Of a stretch of DNA of 64,000 bases, positions 1 through 9,350 are shown piece by piece. The position numbers were made by a program, and so were the translations under genes. Origin of the DNA: Saprospiraceae bacterium (GTDB lineage: Bacteria; Bacteroidota; Bacteroidia; Chitinophagales; Saprospiraceae); the NCBI GenBank assembly GCA_016787575.1, contig JAEUUO010000008.1, forward strand, positions 1 through 64,000. Direction: 5' to 3'. Position 1 is the stretch's first letter, and the number at the start of each line of letters is the position of its first letter. A model generated the notes under the pieces. It ran no database searches. It was not told where the DNA came from and worked only from the letters and a program-made list of their open reading frames with translations.

Positions 1-621
1 TCATTTCCTGGATAGCATAAAACCGAGAGTAATCATAATATTCTTAAGAATTGATAATATATTTTGATAATTCCAAATATAATTAAATACTTCTTTATCA
101 ACAGCAAATATTTTTGCTCCAATTAATACAATTGAACTGCATCCATAGTAAACAATACATGAGGCCACAAACCAGAAAAAAGGCTCTCTCAAAATATCAG
201 AATACCTTGCCGCCCTTAATTCATCATGAAAGGATATCAATCCAAGGACGAAAAGTAGTAGGCCTTGAAAAATGCCACTATAAGGACTAATACTCTTTGT
301 GCTACTTAGAAATACCAATATCAGAAGCAATATGACGTAGACCGGAATAAACAATTTTAAATAGGGTATACTTCCTATTGTTGCCGAAACGGATTTAAAA
401 TACAGCAACAATAAAAACGTCTCAATCCATACTAAAATATAGTATAGAAAAATATTCGGAATCCCATTTAAGGCTAATGCATTTGTAAATATTTCAATAA
501 TTGCATCAGCTAGGCAATATACCACAATCCATTTAATAGGATTTGAATTAGAAAACTTAAAAGTACCGTAAATTGCAAGAGCAACAGTTGAAACAAATGA
601 AGTTAAAATAAATCCGTTCAA
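1..621 (-). CDS. Multi-pass membrane protein, family not recognised
   Basis: The 206-residue product is almost entirely hydrophobic, with about six candidate membrane-spanning stretches and short charged linkers such as HDELRAARYSD near residue 135. I recognise no catalytic motif or named family. The start is a TTG codon (621 down to 619) that overlaps the TGA stop of the upstream gene in the four bases TTGA, which suggests translational coupling and supports this unusual start. The stop codon occupies the first three bases of the window, so the gene is complete. It probably forms a two-gene unit with the 111-residue protein before it. Function unknown; an integral inner-membrane location is inferred from composition. 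Confidence 0.7.
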   Translation of the reverse strand: MNGFILTSFVSTVALAIYGTFKFSNSNPIKWIVVYCLADAIIEIFTNALALNGIPNIFLYYILVWIETFLLLLYFKSVSATIGSIPYLKLFIPVYVILLLILVFLSSTKSISPYSGIFQGLLLFVLGLISFHDELRAARYSDILREPFFWFVASCIVYYGCSSIVLIGAKIFAVDKEVFNYIWNYQNILSILKNIMITLGFMLSRK

Positions 622-953
622 TTAATTGCATTAGTTGGTGCGCAGTTTGGTGGACACGGATTTGAAAATTCTAAAATATAACCACTAGTCATATCATTTC
701 CAAATTCATCAACCCCAACAAATATAAGTCTTCTTTTTGAATCGTAATAGCCATTATAAGCACGAATTCCATTGCAACCGGTTTGATCCAGAATGTCTTG
801 AATCCGGTCTATTCCAAATGCGTGGGCTTTAGGGTTTGCTTCATTGATGCTTATTCCTAGATTACCTTGTAAAGTGATCCAGTCGGCAACCATGTCTTGT
901 GCTTGAGTGAGAGTAATAAATGAACCGGTAGTTGGGCTAAATGAATCTGGCAT
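618..953 (-). CDS. Hypothetical 111-residue protein
   Basis: A soluble-looking protein beginning MPDSFSPTTG, without signal peptide or membrane segment. The middle (GCNGIRAYNGYYDSKRRLIFVGVDE) reads like a small alpha/beta domain, and the tail has a CPPNC motif whose paired cysteines might form a disulfide or bind metal. The ATG at 953 is the natural start. The stop overlaps the TTG start of the following membrane protein gene, so the two are probably co-translated. I do not recognise the family; a sensor or partner role for the membrane protein is only a guess from the coupling. Confidence 0.65.
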   Translation of the reverse strand: MPDSFSPTTGSFITLTQAQDMVADWITLQGNLGISINEANPKAHAFGIDRIQDILDQTGCNGIRAYNGYYDSKRRLIFVGVDEFGNDMTSGYILEFSNPCPPNCAPTNAIN

Positions 954-1291
954 AAAATGAAATTTAATCGGTTAGTTAAAAGTTGTGGCAAAGATGGCAG
1001 GAAATTCATTTCCTTAGCCAAAATAGGTTGCTTTTCATTCAATTTCGTAAAAAAATGGTATATGTTGCAATTGACATGCAACATAGCGCAATTAGTTTTG
1101 ATTTTGAGGCATTCTTAAAAATACCGTATAAAGTGCAGTTAGTTTTGGTACATGTTGCAATGTTTCTATTGTTAAGTTTGCTCTCAACTTAAGTGTTGTG
1201 GTGAATATCCTTTTAAAATTTTTATGGATTTGCTACTTCCTTTTTCAACCAAATATTGCTTTGCAAAACATTATAAATTAAATATTGAATT
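954..1291. other. Intergenic region with inverted repeat, no convincing gene
   Basis: These 338 bases separate the leftward unknown pair from the rightward secreted-protein gene. A 69-codon rightward frame (983-1192) has no plausible start context and low-complexity content, so I do not call it. The stretch contains the perfect inverted repeat listed at 1061-1085 and a second copy of its core (CATGTTGCAATG, near 1151). Promoters for both flanking genes must lie here, but I see no clean TAnnTTTG box. Confidence 0.6.
1061..1085. repeat. 9-bp inverted repeat, operator-like
   Basis: TATGTTGCA and TGCAACATA are perfect reverse complements separated by 7 bases. A related, partly decayed arrangement (TTTGTTGCA, 7 bases, TGCAGTTGG) stands at 18030-18054 in another intergenic region, preceded there too by the stretch AAAAAATGGTAT. 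The symmetric form suggests binding of a dimeric regulator; no regulator can be assigned. Confidence 0.4.
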
Positions 1292-4200
1292 ATGAAAAAA
1301 TTTAAAATTTACATTTCCTTATTGGTATTTCTCTTTAACTTTATTACAATCTCAAATTCACAATCTTCAGGTTGCGAGTTTATTATTACAAAAGCAATCT
1401 GTTCCGAAGGAGATGATAAAATTATTTGTTTGGAAGGGACTAACCAAAACGGAACCCATGTTTGGGATATTTTTGGAGGTGCATGTTTTCAAACTCATTT
1501 CACTGGTCAAAATATTTGCTTCAGTTGCAACTTTCCACCTCCTTCTATTATAACGGTTGTACATACTGTTATCCCTTTAGTTGGAGAACCACAGGTATGT
1601 TCAAGGTACTTTAATGTATCTTGCAATCCAAATTGTAATGATTGGAATTTCAATTCTAGTAATGTAAATTGTAATACAATTTTATCTATTAATCCTAATT
1701 TTAATTCCCCGGATCCTATTACTTGGAGATTTGGAGATGGTACTCCTTCTGTTCAAACACCTGGTAATGTACGAAATGTATCTCACCATTATAATACACC
1801 AGGGACATATAATGTTTGTGTTACAATTTCTTTTGATGGATCTTATTATCAAACATGTTGCTTCGACATTTTTGTGCCGCCTTGTCCTGAGTGTGAACCC
1901 GATCCAATTTCCTGGGAACAATGTCCACCTTCTGGTGAGAACTGCTGTATTAAATTAACTTTTAATTCTCCATATAATTCTCCTCAATATGTTTGGAACT
2001 TTGGTGATAATTCCGCAGAGGTTACTACAACTACAAATATGGTAGAACACAGCTTTATTGGTCGTGGCCCTTTCTATATGTGTGTTAAATATTTTATTGA
2101 AGGACATGAGTATACTTGTTGTGAATGGATTGACCTACCTCCGTGTGATTGTTGTGAAGATGCTGATTTTAATTTTTACTCCTTTATTAGTAATAACTAT
2201 CAATCCTGTATGAAAGCCCAATTTAGATGTGAACCGTATTGTGATAGACCAGGAATGACGGTGCATAGATGGATTTATTCGGACGGAACTACTATTTTAA
2301 CAGGATCTCCAAATGGAGCGCCACCCGATCATATTTTTACAAACTATGTAAACTCTACCGGACAAGTTTGCGTAACACACCAAATTTTGTGTGACAATCA
2401 AATCATAGATGAAGTAACTAAATGCTTACCTGTTCCAAGAGGAGCTTATTTAGGATTAGCAGGTCAGAATTTAAATATGTCTACTGTACTACAAAATCAA
2501 GGAGGTATTACTGTATTTGATTTTATTACTCAGAATGCGAATAATCCTCTTGTACCCTTACTCATTGAGGGAAATCTGACTGTAGATATCAATTCAAACT
2601 TTACCGGAGGAGTCTGGAATATGGCATTATTTTCAATTATTTCAGTAAATATAAATATCACATTTGGATTAGATCATACAGCTATTCAAACAGCTTTTAG
2701 AGTAAATCCGAATTTCCAGTGCTGTCGTTGGAATGGTATTAAAGCTAGACCTTTATCCACACTTAATTGGAGTTCAGCTACTATAACAGATGCAGAAATT
2801 ATGCTTGAACTAATTAATACTGCCACTAGTAGAGGTGCAACACTTAATTTTAAGGATAATAGTTTTCTGGAAAATGTAAATGGAATACGATCATTAAGGC
2901 ATCGGCCAAGATTTGGAGATTTTCATAATAATCTTTTTGAAGGGTGTAAAAATTGTACAGTTCTATGTGGTTGTGATGAAGGAACAGGTATTTATATTGA
3001 TATGGAAGGGATTACTTCGTTATCAACCACATTTCCAGTTACAGGGGCAAGGAATACTATCAAAAACTTCGAAACAGGCATACATGGCATTAACTTAAAT
3101 ATGGAAATTAAGAATTTTGATATCCAGGACATCAATAACCTTGGGATTATATATGATAAAAACGTATCGAAAAATTTCAATTTAACTCTAGATTTAATTG
3201 ACTTAAATAATATGCCGGGTGCCGTTAGGGAAAATATTGCTGGAGGAGGTTCACATCGTTTATTTGCAGGTGCTTCGATACCTTATAATAGTTTAAGAAT
3301 GTCAGAAGTATTTAGAGGATATGATATTAATATCAATCAAACAACATTTAATGGCACTATAAATAGTAATCAAATAAACACGAATGGTGGAACGACTAAT
3401 TTTGGAATTCGAGTGTCTTTAATTGGAACTATTGAAAATAACTTTACTGCAAATGCTAATCATATTGAAGTTGCATCCGGTGGCCCTAGTTGTTTAGGTA
3501 TAGCCTTATTATCTGATGTTGATAATAACCAAAATGCAGTTTTAATGAATAATGTTATTACGAATGCAGGATTAGATATAGGGGCAGGAATATTTGTAAG
3601 TAATTGGAAAGAGTCAACTGTTACAGATAACACTGTTTCAGTAGGTATATCTAAGCCTGGAATTGAGTTTTCAAATAGTGGTAGTTCCTTGATTCAATGC
3701 AATACTTCATCTAATGGAAGCCGAGGAATGTTATTTAATATTTCTCCGGAGAATAATATTGTAAACAATACTTGCTACGCAAACAGAAATGGTGTATTTT
3801 TTTCAGGAGACTGTCTTGGTTCATTCATTGGATATAACCACTTTAATAGTAGTATCAATGAAGGATCATTATATAATAGAAATGCATTTACTGGAATTCA
3901 GTTTCATGATAAGTATAATTCTTGGTCCCCTGTTGTAAACACCACTAAAGCTTTCCATCCAAGTGGAGCATTAGCCGCACTTTGTCAATTAGCATTTCCG
4001 CAAGGAGCTTTAGACCCATCTATACACAGACCGAAGTGTGTACCACCTACCTTAATTTCACCAGAACATTTACCTGCAGGCCTTGAGCAAGCTTGTTCCA
4101 TGGGTACTGGCAATGAGGATTACTTTCAGTATCATTCTAATCCATATAATACTGGAGAAACTTATAATAATTTACTAAGTAGTAGTAGCGTTTTTGATGA

Positions 4201-5134
4201 AATGTCAATTCCATTAATTACTAGCACCAAGCAATCCATTTATGAGTTAATTCTTTCAAATCCAGCATGGACCAATGACTTTGGTAATTTGGCCAGTTTT
4301 TACTCTGCTAATCAGAACAATTTTATAGGATTGAGCTCAGTCTTGAGAAAGCAATTTAAGGATTTTGAACAGACTTTGTTAGCTCAAAGTCAAGCATTAA
4401 GTACCCTATATGGACAATATAATATCTTGGGTCTGCAATTGGATAGTTTGAATCAACTCCTTCAAATGGAGTCAGATCCAATTATTATACAAAGCTTACT
4501 CTCTCAAATGGATGCGGTAGAATTGCAAATGGAGGCAATTGTCGAAAGTATTAACAATCAGCTTTTATCAAATCAACAAATAAATCTTGGTATATTAAAT
4601 GCTCTTCAAGGTTTAAATAGCAACTTACCTGCTGTAAGCTTAGAACAAACAAACGAGCAGAAAATAAATACCATAATTCTAAAAATATGGAAAAATGAAT
4701 CCATTTTGCCGATAGAATTAAACGATCTGAGATCAATAGCACAAATGTGTTACGCTTATGGAGGAAGATCGGTCTTTGATGCACAAAACCTGTGCATGTC
4801 CTTGTTAGGTGAATATTTTTCACAAGACGATTGTAATAATGGGTACTCAAATGAAAACCTTCAGTCAAGGTCTAATTCAGCATTTAAAGTACAAGTTAAT
4901 CCAAATCCTGTTTCTGATGAATTATTTGTAAATATATATGGTCATAGCAAATCAGAAATTAATACGATTTTTGAACTGACAAATAATCTAGGTGAGTCCG
5001 CAATCCCAGAAAGTGAAAAAATCAATGTGAATGAGTTTAAGCTGAAGCTCAGCAATCTTCTAAACGGTATTTATTATTTATCAGTCACTCAAGGTGAGAA
5101 TAAAAAAGTAGTCAAAATTATTGTTAATCATTAA
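1292..5134 (+). CDS. Secreted PKD / beta-helix protein with T9SS type A sorting domain
   Basis: The 1280-residue product starts with a signal peptide (MKKFKIYISLLVFLFNFITI, cleavage near SNSQ). Residues ~130-280 contain two PKD-like domains, recognisable from WRFGDGTPS...HHYNTPGTYNVCV and YVWNFGDNS...HSFIGRGPFYMCV, with many cysteine pairs. Residues ~450-880 are rich in short Asn/Gly/Ile repeats typical of a right-handed parallel beta-helix. Residues ~1045-1130 are Gln/Leu-rich and predicted coiled coil (SVLRKQFKDFEQTLLAQ onward). The last ~80 residues form a T9SS type A sorting domain (VNPNPVSDELFVNIYG ... LLNGIYYLSVTQGENKKVVK). By family knowledge such proteins are exported to the periplasm by Sec and then carried over the outer membrane and anchored at the cell surface. 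A polysaccharide-binding or adhesive role is inferred, not shown. ATG 1292 fits the signal peptide. Confidence 0.85.
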   Translation: MKKFKIYISLLVFLFNFITISNSQSSGCEFIITKAICSEGDDKIICLEGTNQNGTHVWDIFGGACFQTHFTGQNICFSCNFPPPSIITVVHTVIPLVGEPQVCSRYFNVSCNPNCNDWNFNSSNVNCNTILSINPNFNSPDPITWRFGDGTPSVQTPGNVRNVSHHYNTPGTYNVCVTISFDGSYYQTCCFDIFVPPCPECEPDPISWEQCPPSGENCCIKLTFNSPYNSPQYVWNFGDNSAEVTTTTNMVEHSFIGRGPFYMCVKYFIEGHEYTCCEWIDLPPCDCCEDADFNFYSFISNNYQSCMKAQFRCEPYCDRPGMTVHRWIYSDGTTILTGSPNGAPPDHIFTNYVNSTGQVCVTHQILCDNQIIDEVTKCLPVPRGAYLGLAGQNLNMSTVLQNQGGITVFDFITQNANNPLVPLLIEGNLTVDINSNFTGGVWNMALFSIISVNINITFGLDHTAIQTAFRVNPNFQCCRWNGIKARPLSTLNWSSATITDAEIMLELINTATSRGATLNFKDNSFLENVNGIRSLRHRPRFGDFHNNLFEGCKNCTVLCGCDEGTGIYIDMEGITSLSTTFPVTGARNTIKNFETGIHGINLNMEIKNFDIQDINNLGIIYDKNVSKNFNLTLDLIDLNNMPGAVRENIAGGGSHRLFAGASIPYNSLRMSEVFRGYDININQTTFNGTINSNQINTNGGTTNFGIRVSLIGTIENNFTANANHIEVASGGPSCLGIALLSDVDNNQNAVLMNNVITNAGLDIGAGIFVSNWKESTVTDNTVSVGISKPGIEFSNSGSSLIQCNTSSNGSRGMLFNISPENNIVNNTCYANRNGVFFSGDCLGSFIGYNHFNSSINEGSLYNRNAFTGIQFHDKYNSWSPVVNTTKAFHPSGALAALCQLAFPQGALDPSIHRPKCVPPTLISPEHLPAGLEQACSMGTGNEDYFQYHSNPYNTGETYNNLLSSSSVFDEMSIPLITSTKQSIYELILSNPAWTNDFGNLASFYSANQNNFIGLSSVLRKQFKDFEQTLLAQSQALSTLYGQYNILGLQLDSLNQLLQMESDPIIIQSLLSQMDAVELQMEAIVESINNQLLSNQQINLGILNALQGLNSNLPAVSLEQTNEQKINTIILKIWKNESILPIELNDLRSIAQMCYAYGGRSVFDAQNLCMSLLGEYFSQDDCNNGYSNENLQSRSNSAFKVQVNPNPVSDELFVNIYGHSKSEINTIFELTNNLGESAIPESEKINVNEFKLKLSNLLNGIYYLSVTQGENKKVVKIIVNH

Positions 5135-5149
5135 ATTAGATTATATTTG
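5121..5149 (+). promoter_or_regulatory. Candidate Bacteroidota promoter for the 5195 gene
   Basis: TATATTTG at 5142-5149 matches the Bacteroidota -7 consensus TAnnTTTG exactly. TTG at 5121-5123 lies 18 bases upstream, about where the -33 element belongs. It partly overlaps the end of the preceding gene and would give an untranslated leader of roughly 40 bases. Confidence 0.5.
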
Positions 5150-5194
5150 TATATGGAGTCAAATAAAGTGGCTCCATTTACAAAATTGTGAATC

Positions 5195-6913
5195 ATGAGA
5201 GGACTTATTTACGTCTTTGGATTTGTTTTTTGCACTTTTATATCATTAGCAAAGGCGCAAAAAATAAATTTCGATTGGACCAAATCTTTTGGAGGAGAAA
5301 ATTATGAATTGCCTAGATTCATGAAAGTTGATGCTGTGGGAAATATATATTTATTTGGAGAAACTGAATCAACTAGTTTCAAGGTTGATGAAAATTACCT
5401 TTTCAAAAATTTTCCTCCTCGTATTCAAAATTCCTTTTTATTAAAATATTCTGAAAGTGGTAAACTTTTGTGGAAAAAAGTCTTATATAATGATATTGGA
5501 ATGAGTGTGTTTGGTTTAGACATTGATCTTAACCAAAACATTCTGCTCACAGGTCATTTTAGTGGTAGTTACTTAAATGTTGATTCTGTTAAATTCACAA
5601 ATATTTATAATTCTAATAATATTTTCATTATAAAGCTAGATCAATCTGGAAGAATAATAAATCATAAAGTTTATAGTACTTTATTATCCCAGATAACTAC
5701 CTATGGTGGAATTACACATGATGCCAAGAATCATTATTATTTAGCTGGGTCGACTGAATCAAATATATATAACCAAAATAATGATACCATATTTAAAAGA
5801 GATAGAAAGGATGGAAACATTCTTATTATTATGAAAATGGATAGTCTATTAAATATTCAGTGGGTTAAATCATTTGGAGGCAAAGGCGATCTAATTTTTG
5901 ATGTATCCTGTGATCAGGAGGATAATTTAATTGTATATGGTTGGTACCGATATAGAACTTTAACTATTGATTCTTTGATGGTAAATAATTATACAAAAGA
6001 GTACGCCCCTAGCGTTGGATATGGAGATGAAGAATTATTTATTACAAAATTAGATTCAAATGGTAAGGCAATTTGGTTGAAAACCATTAGTGGCGCAAGA
6101 GCTGAATACCCATCCTATGATGACATTACCCTTGATAACGCTGGTAATATTTATCTAGGGGGTATATTCAAAAGTGATACATTGTTCTTCAATGAAAATG
6201 TTCACCTAATAAGAACGAAAAATGTATTAGATTACTTTGATTTGTTTTATGCAAAACTTGACAAAAATGGAGAATGCAAATGGGCTAAGAAAATTATCAA
6301 TGGAAATGATCTTATCGATGATATGTCCATTCATTTATTGAATAATGGAAATCTAATAATTACTGGCAACTATGATAGTACTGCATTTAAATCAGGGCCG
6401 GTTATTTTATCGAACAAGGGCCATGGTGATTGTTTTATATTTCTAGCTAATAACGAAGGAGATATAATTAGTGGCACTTCATTCGGAGGAGATGATATTG
6501 AGTGGGATCAACAGATTACGTCTTACGATACTAGTATTTACATATTTGGAGCTTTTTCAAGTAAAGAATTGCAAATTAGAAATGAAGTATTAGTGAACGA
6601 CACCATTGATGGCACTACTGATGCCATATTCATTAAATTGCATATTGACTCTCTTACTTCAATAAATGATTTTAAACCTGTTAGTGAAAATATTATAGTA
6701 TATCCAAATCCTGTGAATGATTTTCTATATATAAGTACTCCAGAATATTTTAATATTCAGGCATTTGGAATACATGACATAACAGGAAAATATTATTCAG
6801 TGGAGCTAATAAATAAAGAGCTAAATCTATCAATACTTCCCGTTGGAATGTATTTCTTGTCTGTTGAACTTAGTGATCATAGAAAAGTTATCAAAAGAAT
6901 CATAAAGTATTAA
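5195..6913 (+). CDS. Secreted propeller-like repeat protein with T9SS sorting domain
   Basis: The 572-residue product begins with a signal peptide ending near SLAKAQ. The body is built from repeats of ~50-60 residues alternating a phrase such as WTKSFGGENYE / WVKSFGGKGDL with DAVGNIYLFGETES / DNAGNIYLGGIFKS. This resembles the SBBP/NHL-like beta-propeller repeats common in Bacteroidota secreted proteins. The C-terminal ~75 residues (VYPNPVNDFLYISTPEY ... ILPVGMYFLSVELSDHRKVIK) are a T9SS type A sorting domain. Location: cell surface or secreted, by family knowledge. No catalytic residues are evident; a binding or adhesive role is inferred. It follows the PKD/beta-helix gene in the same direction but has its own promoter-like element. 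Confidence 0.8.
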   Translation: MRGLIYVFGFVFCTFISLAKAQKINFDWTKSFGGENYELPRFMKVDAVGNIYLFGETESTSFKVDENYLFKNFPPRIQNSFLLKYSESGKLLWKKVLYNDIGMSVFGLDIDLNQNILLTGHFSGSYLNVDSVKFTNIYNSNNIFIIKLDQSGRIINHKVYSTLLSQITTYGGITHDAKNHYYLAGSTESNIYNQNNDTIFKRDRKDGNILIIMKMDSLLNIQWVKSFGGKGDLIFDVSCDQEDNLIVYGWYRYRTLTIDSLMVNNYTKEYAPSVGYGDEELFITKLDSNGKAIWLKTISGARAEYPSYDDITLDNAGNIYLGGIFKSDTLFFNENVHLIRTKNVLDYFDLFYAKLDKNGECKWAKKIINGNDLIDDMSIHLLNNGNLIITGNYDSTAFKSGPVILSNKGHGDCFIFLANNEGDIISGTSFGGDDIEWDQQITSYDTSIYIFGAFSSKELQIRNEVLVNDTIDGTTDAIFIKLHIDSLTSINDFKPVSENIIVYPNPVNDFLYISTPEYFNIQAFGIHDITGKYYSVELINKELNLSILPVGMYFLSVELSDHRKVIKRIIKY

Positions 6914-7024
6914 TTAATAAATTTTACACAATAGAAATTTCATAAAAATCAAAATTAAATATGATATTGATTAATATAAATTTGCCAAAATAAACCAAAT
7001 CTGAAGCAAATAGCAATAAAATCA

Positions 7025-7735
7025 TTGCCGCACTTTATTGAAATAATTAGTTCAAAAGAATTTGCATGTGGCCATATGGTTTATAGAGGAGTATCAAATT
7101 CAAAAAAGCATGTTTTAATACCTAGTTTGGGAAGACTGAATTTGAATTTAGTAAGTGAAAGCAATTATGAAAGTGAGACATTTAATAGATTTAAACTGCG
7201 TTCAATTACAAGTATGAAAGTTGAACCTAAAAATGATTGGGAATGGTTGGCACTTGCACAACATCATGGATTACCTACAAGGCTCTTAGATTGGACTTCT
7301 AGCCCTTTAGTTGCATTGTATTTCGCCACAAAGCCTGTATTAGATGATAAAGGATTAATTAAATCTATTTCAAACTATGGAACGGCTGTTTATGCATGGC
7401 ATACATGTAATTATATAGATATAGAATCTAATACTTCTCCATTTAAATACTCAGAGTGTGGACTTTTTTATCCTCCACATATTACTAATCGAATTACTGG
7501 ACAATTTGGCCTGTTTTCCATTCAACCTAAACCAAGAAAGACATTTGATTCACAAATTGAAAATGCAGCAAATGAGATAATAAAATTAGTTTTATCAAAA
7601 AGAGCATCAGAAAGAGTACTAAAAGAATTGTATTTTGCCGGGATAAGGCACGAAACCATTTTTCCAGATTTAGATGGATTTAGTTATGACCTCAAAGTTA
7701 AATTTAACTTAGCAAATTGTCATGTAAAAAACTAA
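7025..7735 (+). CDS. FRG domain protein
   Basis: The 236-residue protein carries the two hallmarks of the FRG domain: YRGVSNSKKHVLIPSLGR near residues 20-37 and WEWLALAQHHGLPTRLLDW followed by TSSPLVALYFA near residues 73-101. FRG domains (named for a conserved Phe/Tyr-Arg-Gly) occur in many uncharacterised bacterial proteins, often in mobile or defence-associated regions; their biochemical activity is not something I can state. The frame has no ATG near its beginning. TTG at 7025 is the first usual start after the in-frame stop at 6977, and the FRG core begins soon after it. The gene is separated from the secreted-protein genes and lies at the left end of the accessory island. No signal peptide; cytoplasmic. 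Confidence 0.75.
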   Translation: MPHFIEIISSKEFACGHMVYRGVSNSKKHVLIPSLGRLNLNLVSESNYESETFNRFKLRSITSMKVEPKNDWEWLALAQHHGLPTRLLDWTSSPLVALYFATKPVLDDKGLIKSISNYGTAVYAWHTCNYIDIESNTSPFKYSECGLFYPPHITNRITGQFGLFSIQPKPRKTFDSQIENAANEIIKLVLSKRASERVLKELYFAGIRHETIFPDLDGFSYDLKVKFNLANCHVKN

Positions 7736-7846
7736 TAGTATTTATAGAAATCTAGCATTCAACTTTCATCAAAATAGGATAAATAATTATTATTTGTAAG
7801 TTGAATTAAGAATTCTCAAACGCATTTCACTTTTACTAAATTGTAA

Positions 7847-9034
7847 TTACAATTGTTCATTTTTTACAGAAATGAATTTTATCAATGAAATTGCACTAAA
7901 AGGCCGACTCGGCTTTCCATCAATCATTAACTTTAAATAAATCTTATAATTTGGTAGATTAATAAAATCTTCAACATCAAATTCTGGATACATCTCCTTT
8001 GTCAATATCATTGCATCTTCAGTGCCAATTCTAAATGAAATAATAGTTCCAACATTACCCAGCACTGCACTTTTAATATCTGGATCAAGTTGAGCCATAT
8101 ACTGGTGAGCCATTGTCATTCCAACTTTAAACTTGCGAAGTTCGGAAAACATACCGATTAGTGATAAGGTGGTGAAATTATGAAATTCATCTACATAGAC
8201 CATAAATGGAATTCTCTTGTCTTCTTCTGTGTCTACTCTGCTGAATGATGCAGATGCAATTGAAGTAATAAATAAGGCACCCAAAATATGCGATACGTCT
8301 GCACCAACATGACCTTTAGATAGATTAACCAGAACTATTTTCTTCTCATCCATAGCTTTCCTTAATGATACTTCATCTGGATTCTCAATTAAAACTCGCT
8401 TAATAACCGGATGTACAAGCATTCCGCCTATTTTATTTAATACAGGCAATAAGTCGTATTTATGATACTCTTTGAATTCGCGTTTCCAGAATTTTTTAAC
8501 TGATTCACTTTTCACATGCTTTATGGCTTCTGTCCTGAATTCTTTGTTGAGCAATATTTCAACGATGTCGGCAATGGTCGCTTTTGGCTGATCCAGAAGC
8601 GTTAGAATTGCATGTCTAAGTATATGTTCTAACTTAACACCCCATGCACTATCCCAAAGTTTAGAAAAAACATCCAGTATTCCGGATGCAACTAACGATC
8701 TCTTTTCTATCGATACTTTTCGAAACGGGTTATACTTCAACTTTAAATCAGGATCTGTAACATCAAAATATATTAAGTCTTGTTTTCTATGTTCCGGTAT
8801 ATTCTTTACAACCTTTTCAACTAAGTCACCATGTGGATCTAAGAGACAGCAACCTCTGCCAGCATTTATATCCTGCATTATCATTGTTTCTATTAGGGTA
8901 GATTTTCCTGTTCCGGTTTTTCCTATCATGTAAGTATGCATTAAGCGGTCAGCTTGCTTGATACCAAATCTTTTTTGTTGGTTCCGGTAAGTGGTATGTC
9001 CAATATATGTTATGTCAGGGTTTGTATTTTCCAT
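7847..9034 (-). CDS. VirD4/TraG-like (HerA superfamily) DNA-pumping ATPase
   Basis: A P-loop ATPase of 395 residues. Walker A is GKTGTGKST at residues ~38-46, followed by the characteristic CCLLDPHGDL; Walker B is FMVYVDEFHNF near residue 260, followed by LRKFKVGMTMAHQY, which matches the region of VirD4/TraG coupling proteins that leads to a sensor Gln/His. There is no N-terminal membrane anchor and no other type IV secretion gene nearby. It is therefore either a soluble coupling-protein homologue used for mobilisation or a HerA/TrwB-like DNA translocase of the element. ATG at 9034. It is transcribed divergently from the recombinase module, with the TTGGCAA half-site in the gap between them. 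Superfamily assignment is firm; role in transfer is inference. Confidence 0.8.
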   Translation of the reverse strand: MENTNPDITYIGHTTYRNQQKRFGIKQADRLMHTYMIGKTGTGKSTLIETMIMQDINAGRGCCLLDPHGDLVEKVVKNIPEHRKQDLIYFDVTDPDLKLKYNPFRKVSIEKRSLVASGILDVFSKLWDSAWGVKLEHILRHAILTLLDQPKATIADIVEILLNKEFRTEAIKHVKSESVKKFWKREFKEYHKYDLLPVLNKIGGMLVHPVIKRVLIENPDEVSLRKAMDEKKIVLVNLSKGHVGADVSHILGALFITSIASASFSRVDTEEDKRIPFMVYVDEFHNFTTLSLIGMFSELRKFKVGMTMAHQYMAQLDPDIKSAVLGNVGTIISFRIGTEDAMILTKEMYPEFDVEDFINLPNYKIYLKLMIDGKPSRPFSAISLIKFISVKNEQL

Positions 9035-9088
9035 ACTTGAATGATGGCTGAATGAAAAGAATTAACCAAGACAGTCAATATATCCATT

Positions 9089-9107
9089 TTGGCAAATAAA
9101 GCCGTCT
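9089..9107 (+). promoter_or_regulatory. Half-site of the TTGGCAA-N8-GTCT element
   Basis: TTGGCAA followed after exactly 8 bases by GTCT. The same arrangement occurs at 15219 and 18453, where the left arm TTGCCAA completes a palindrome; here the left arm is absent. It stands in the divergent gap between the ATPase and the small protein/recombinase genes, so it may be an operator or a recombination site. The 7-mer alone would occur by chance; only the spacing to GTCT makes it notable. Confidence 0.35.
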
Positions 9108-9140
9108 ACAATTCTCAAATTGATTAATTACACTTTAAGA

Positions 9141-9326
9141 ATGGAAAATGAAAATACAGGATTAAAACCAATACAATTTATTCGTGAGCTATGCAAACAT
9201 AGATCAGAGCAAGAAATTCGGGAATCTGAATTTAATTTCATGGAGTACCTTTTAATTGTTAAAGAAATTTCAGACAGACTTGTAAGTGAAGGAAAAACTT
9301 TAGCAGACATTGTCGATTCCCATTAA
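9141..9326 (+). CDS. Small element-associated protein, copy 1
   Basis: A 61-residue acidic, probably helical protein (ATG at 9141; an in-frame TTG at 9120 would add seven residues). It is clearly related to the small protein at 11481-11672: FIREL/FVKRV, RSEQEIRESEFNF/RTEEEYREATYNY, then EISDRLVSEGK/EIADRLEEEGK. The paralogue also starts ME, which favours the ATG. It sits 24 bases before the serine recombinase gene and is probably in its operon. Each copy heads a recombinase/initiator unit, so a regulatory or directionality-factor role is possible but unproven. Confidence 0.65.
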   Translation: MENENTGLKPIQFIRELCKHRSEQEIRESEFNFMEYLLIVKEISDRLVSEGKTLADIVDSH

Positions 9327-9350
9327 GCATGATAAAATTCAAACATTACT

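Noticed and set aside
983..1192. 69-codon rightward frame
   Set aside because: Overlaps the inverted repeat, low-complexity composition, no family resemblance; likely chance.
6982..6988. TTGCCAA before the FRG gene as a further copy of the island palindrome
   Set aside because: Only one 7-base arm without the GTCT spacing; such 7-mers are expected by chance, e.g. one also lies inside mqnA.
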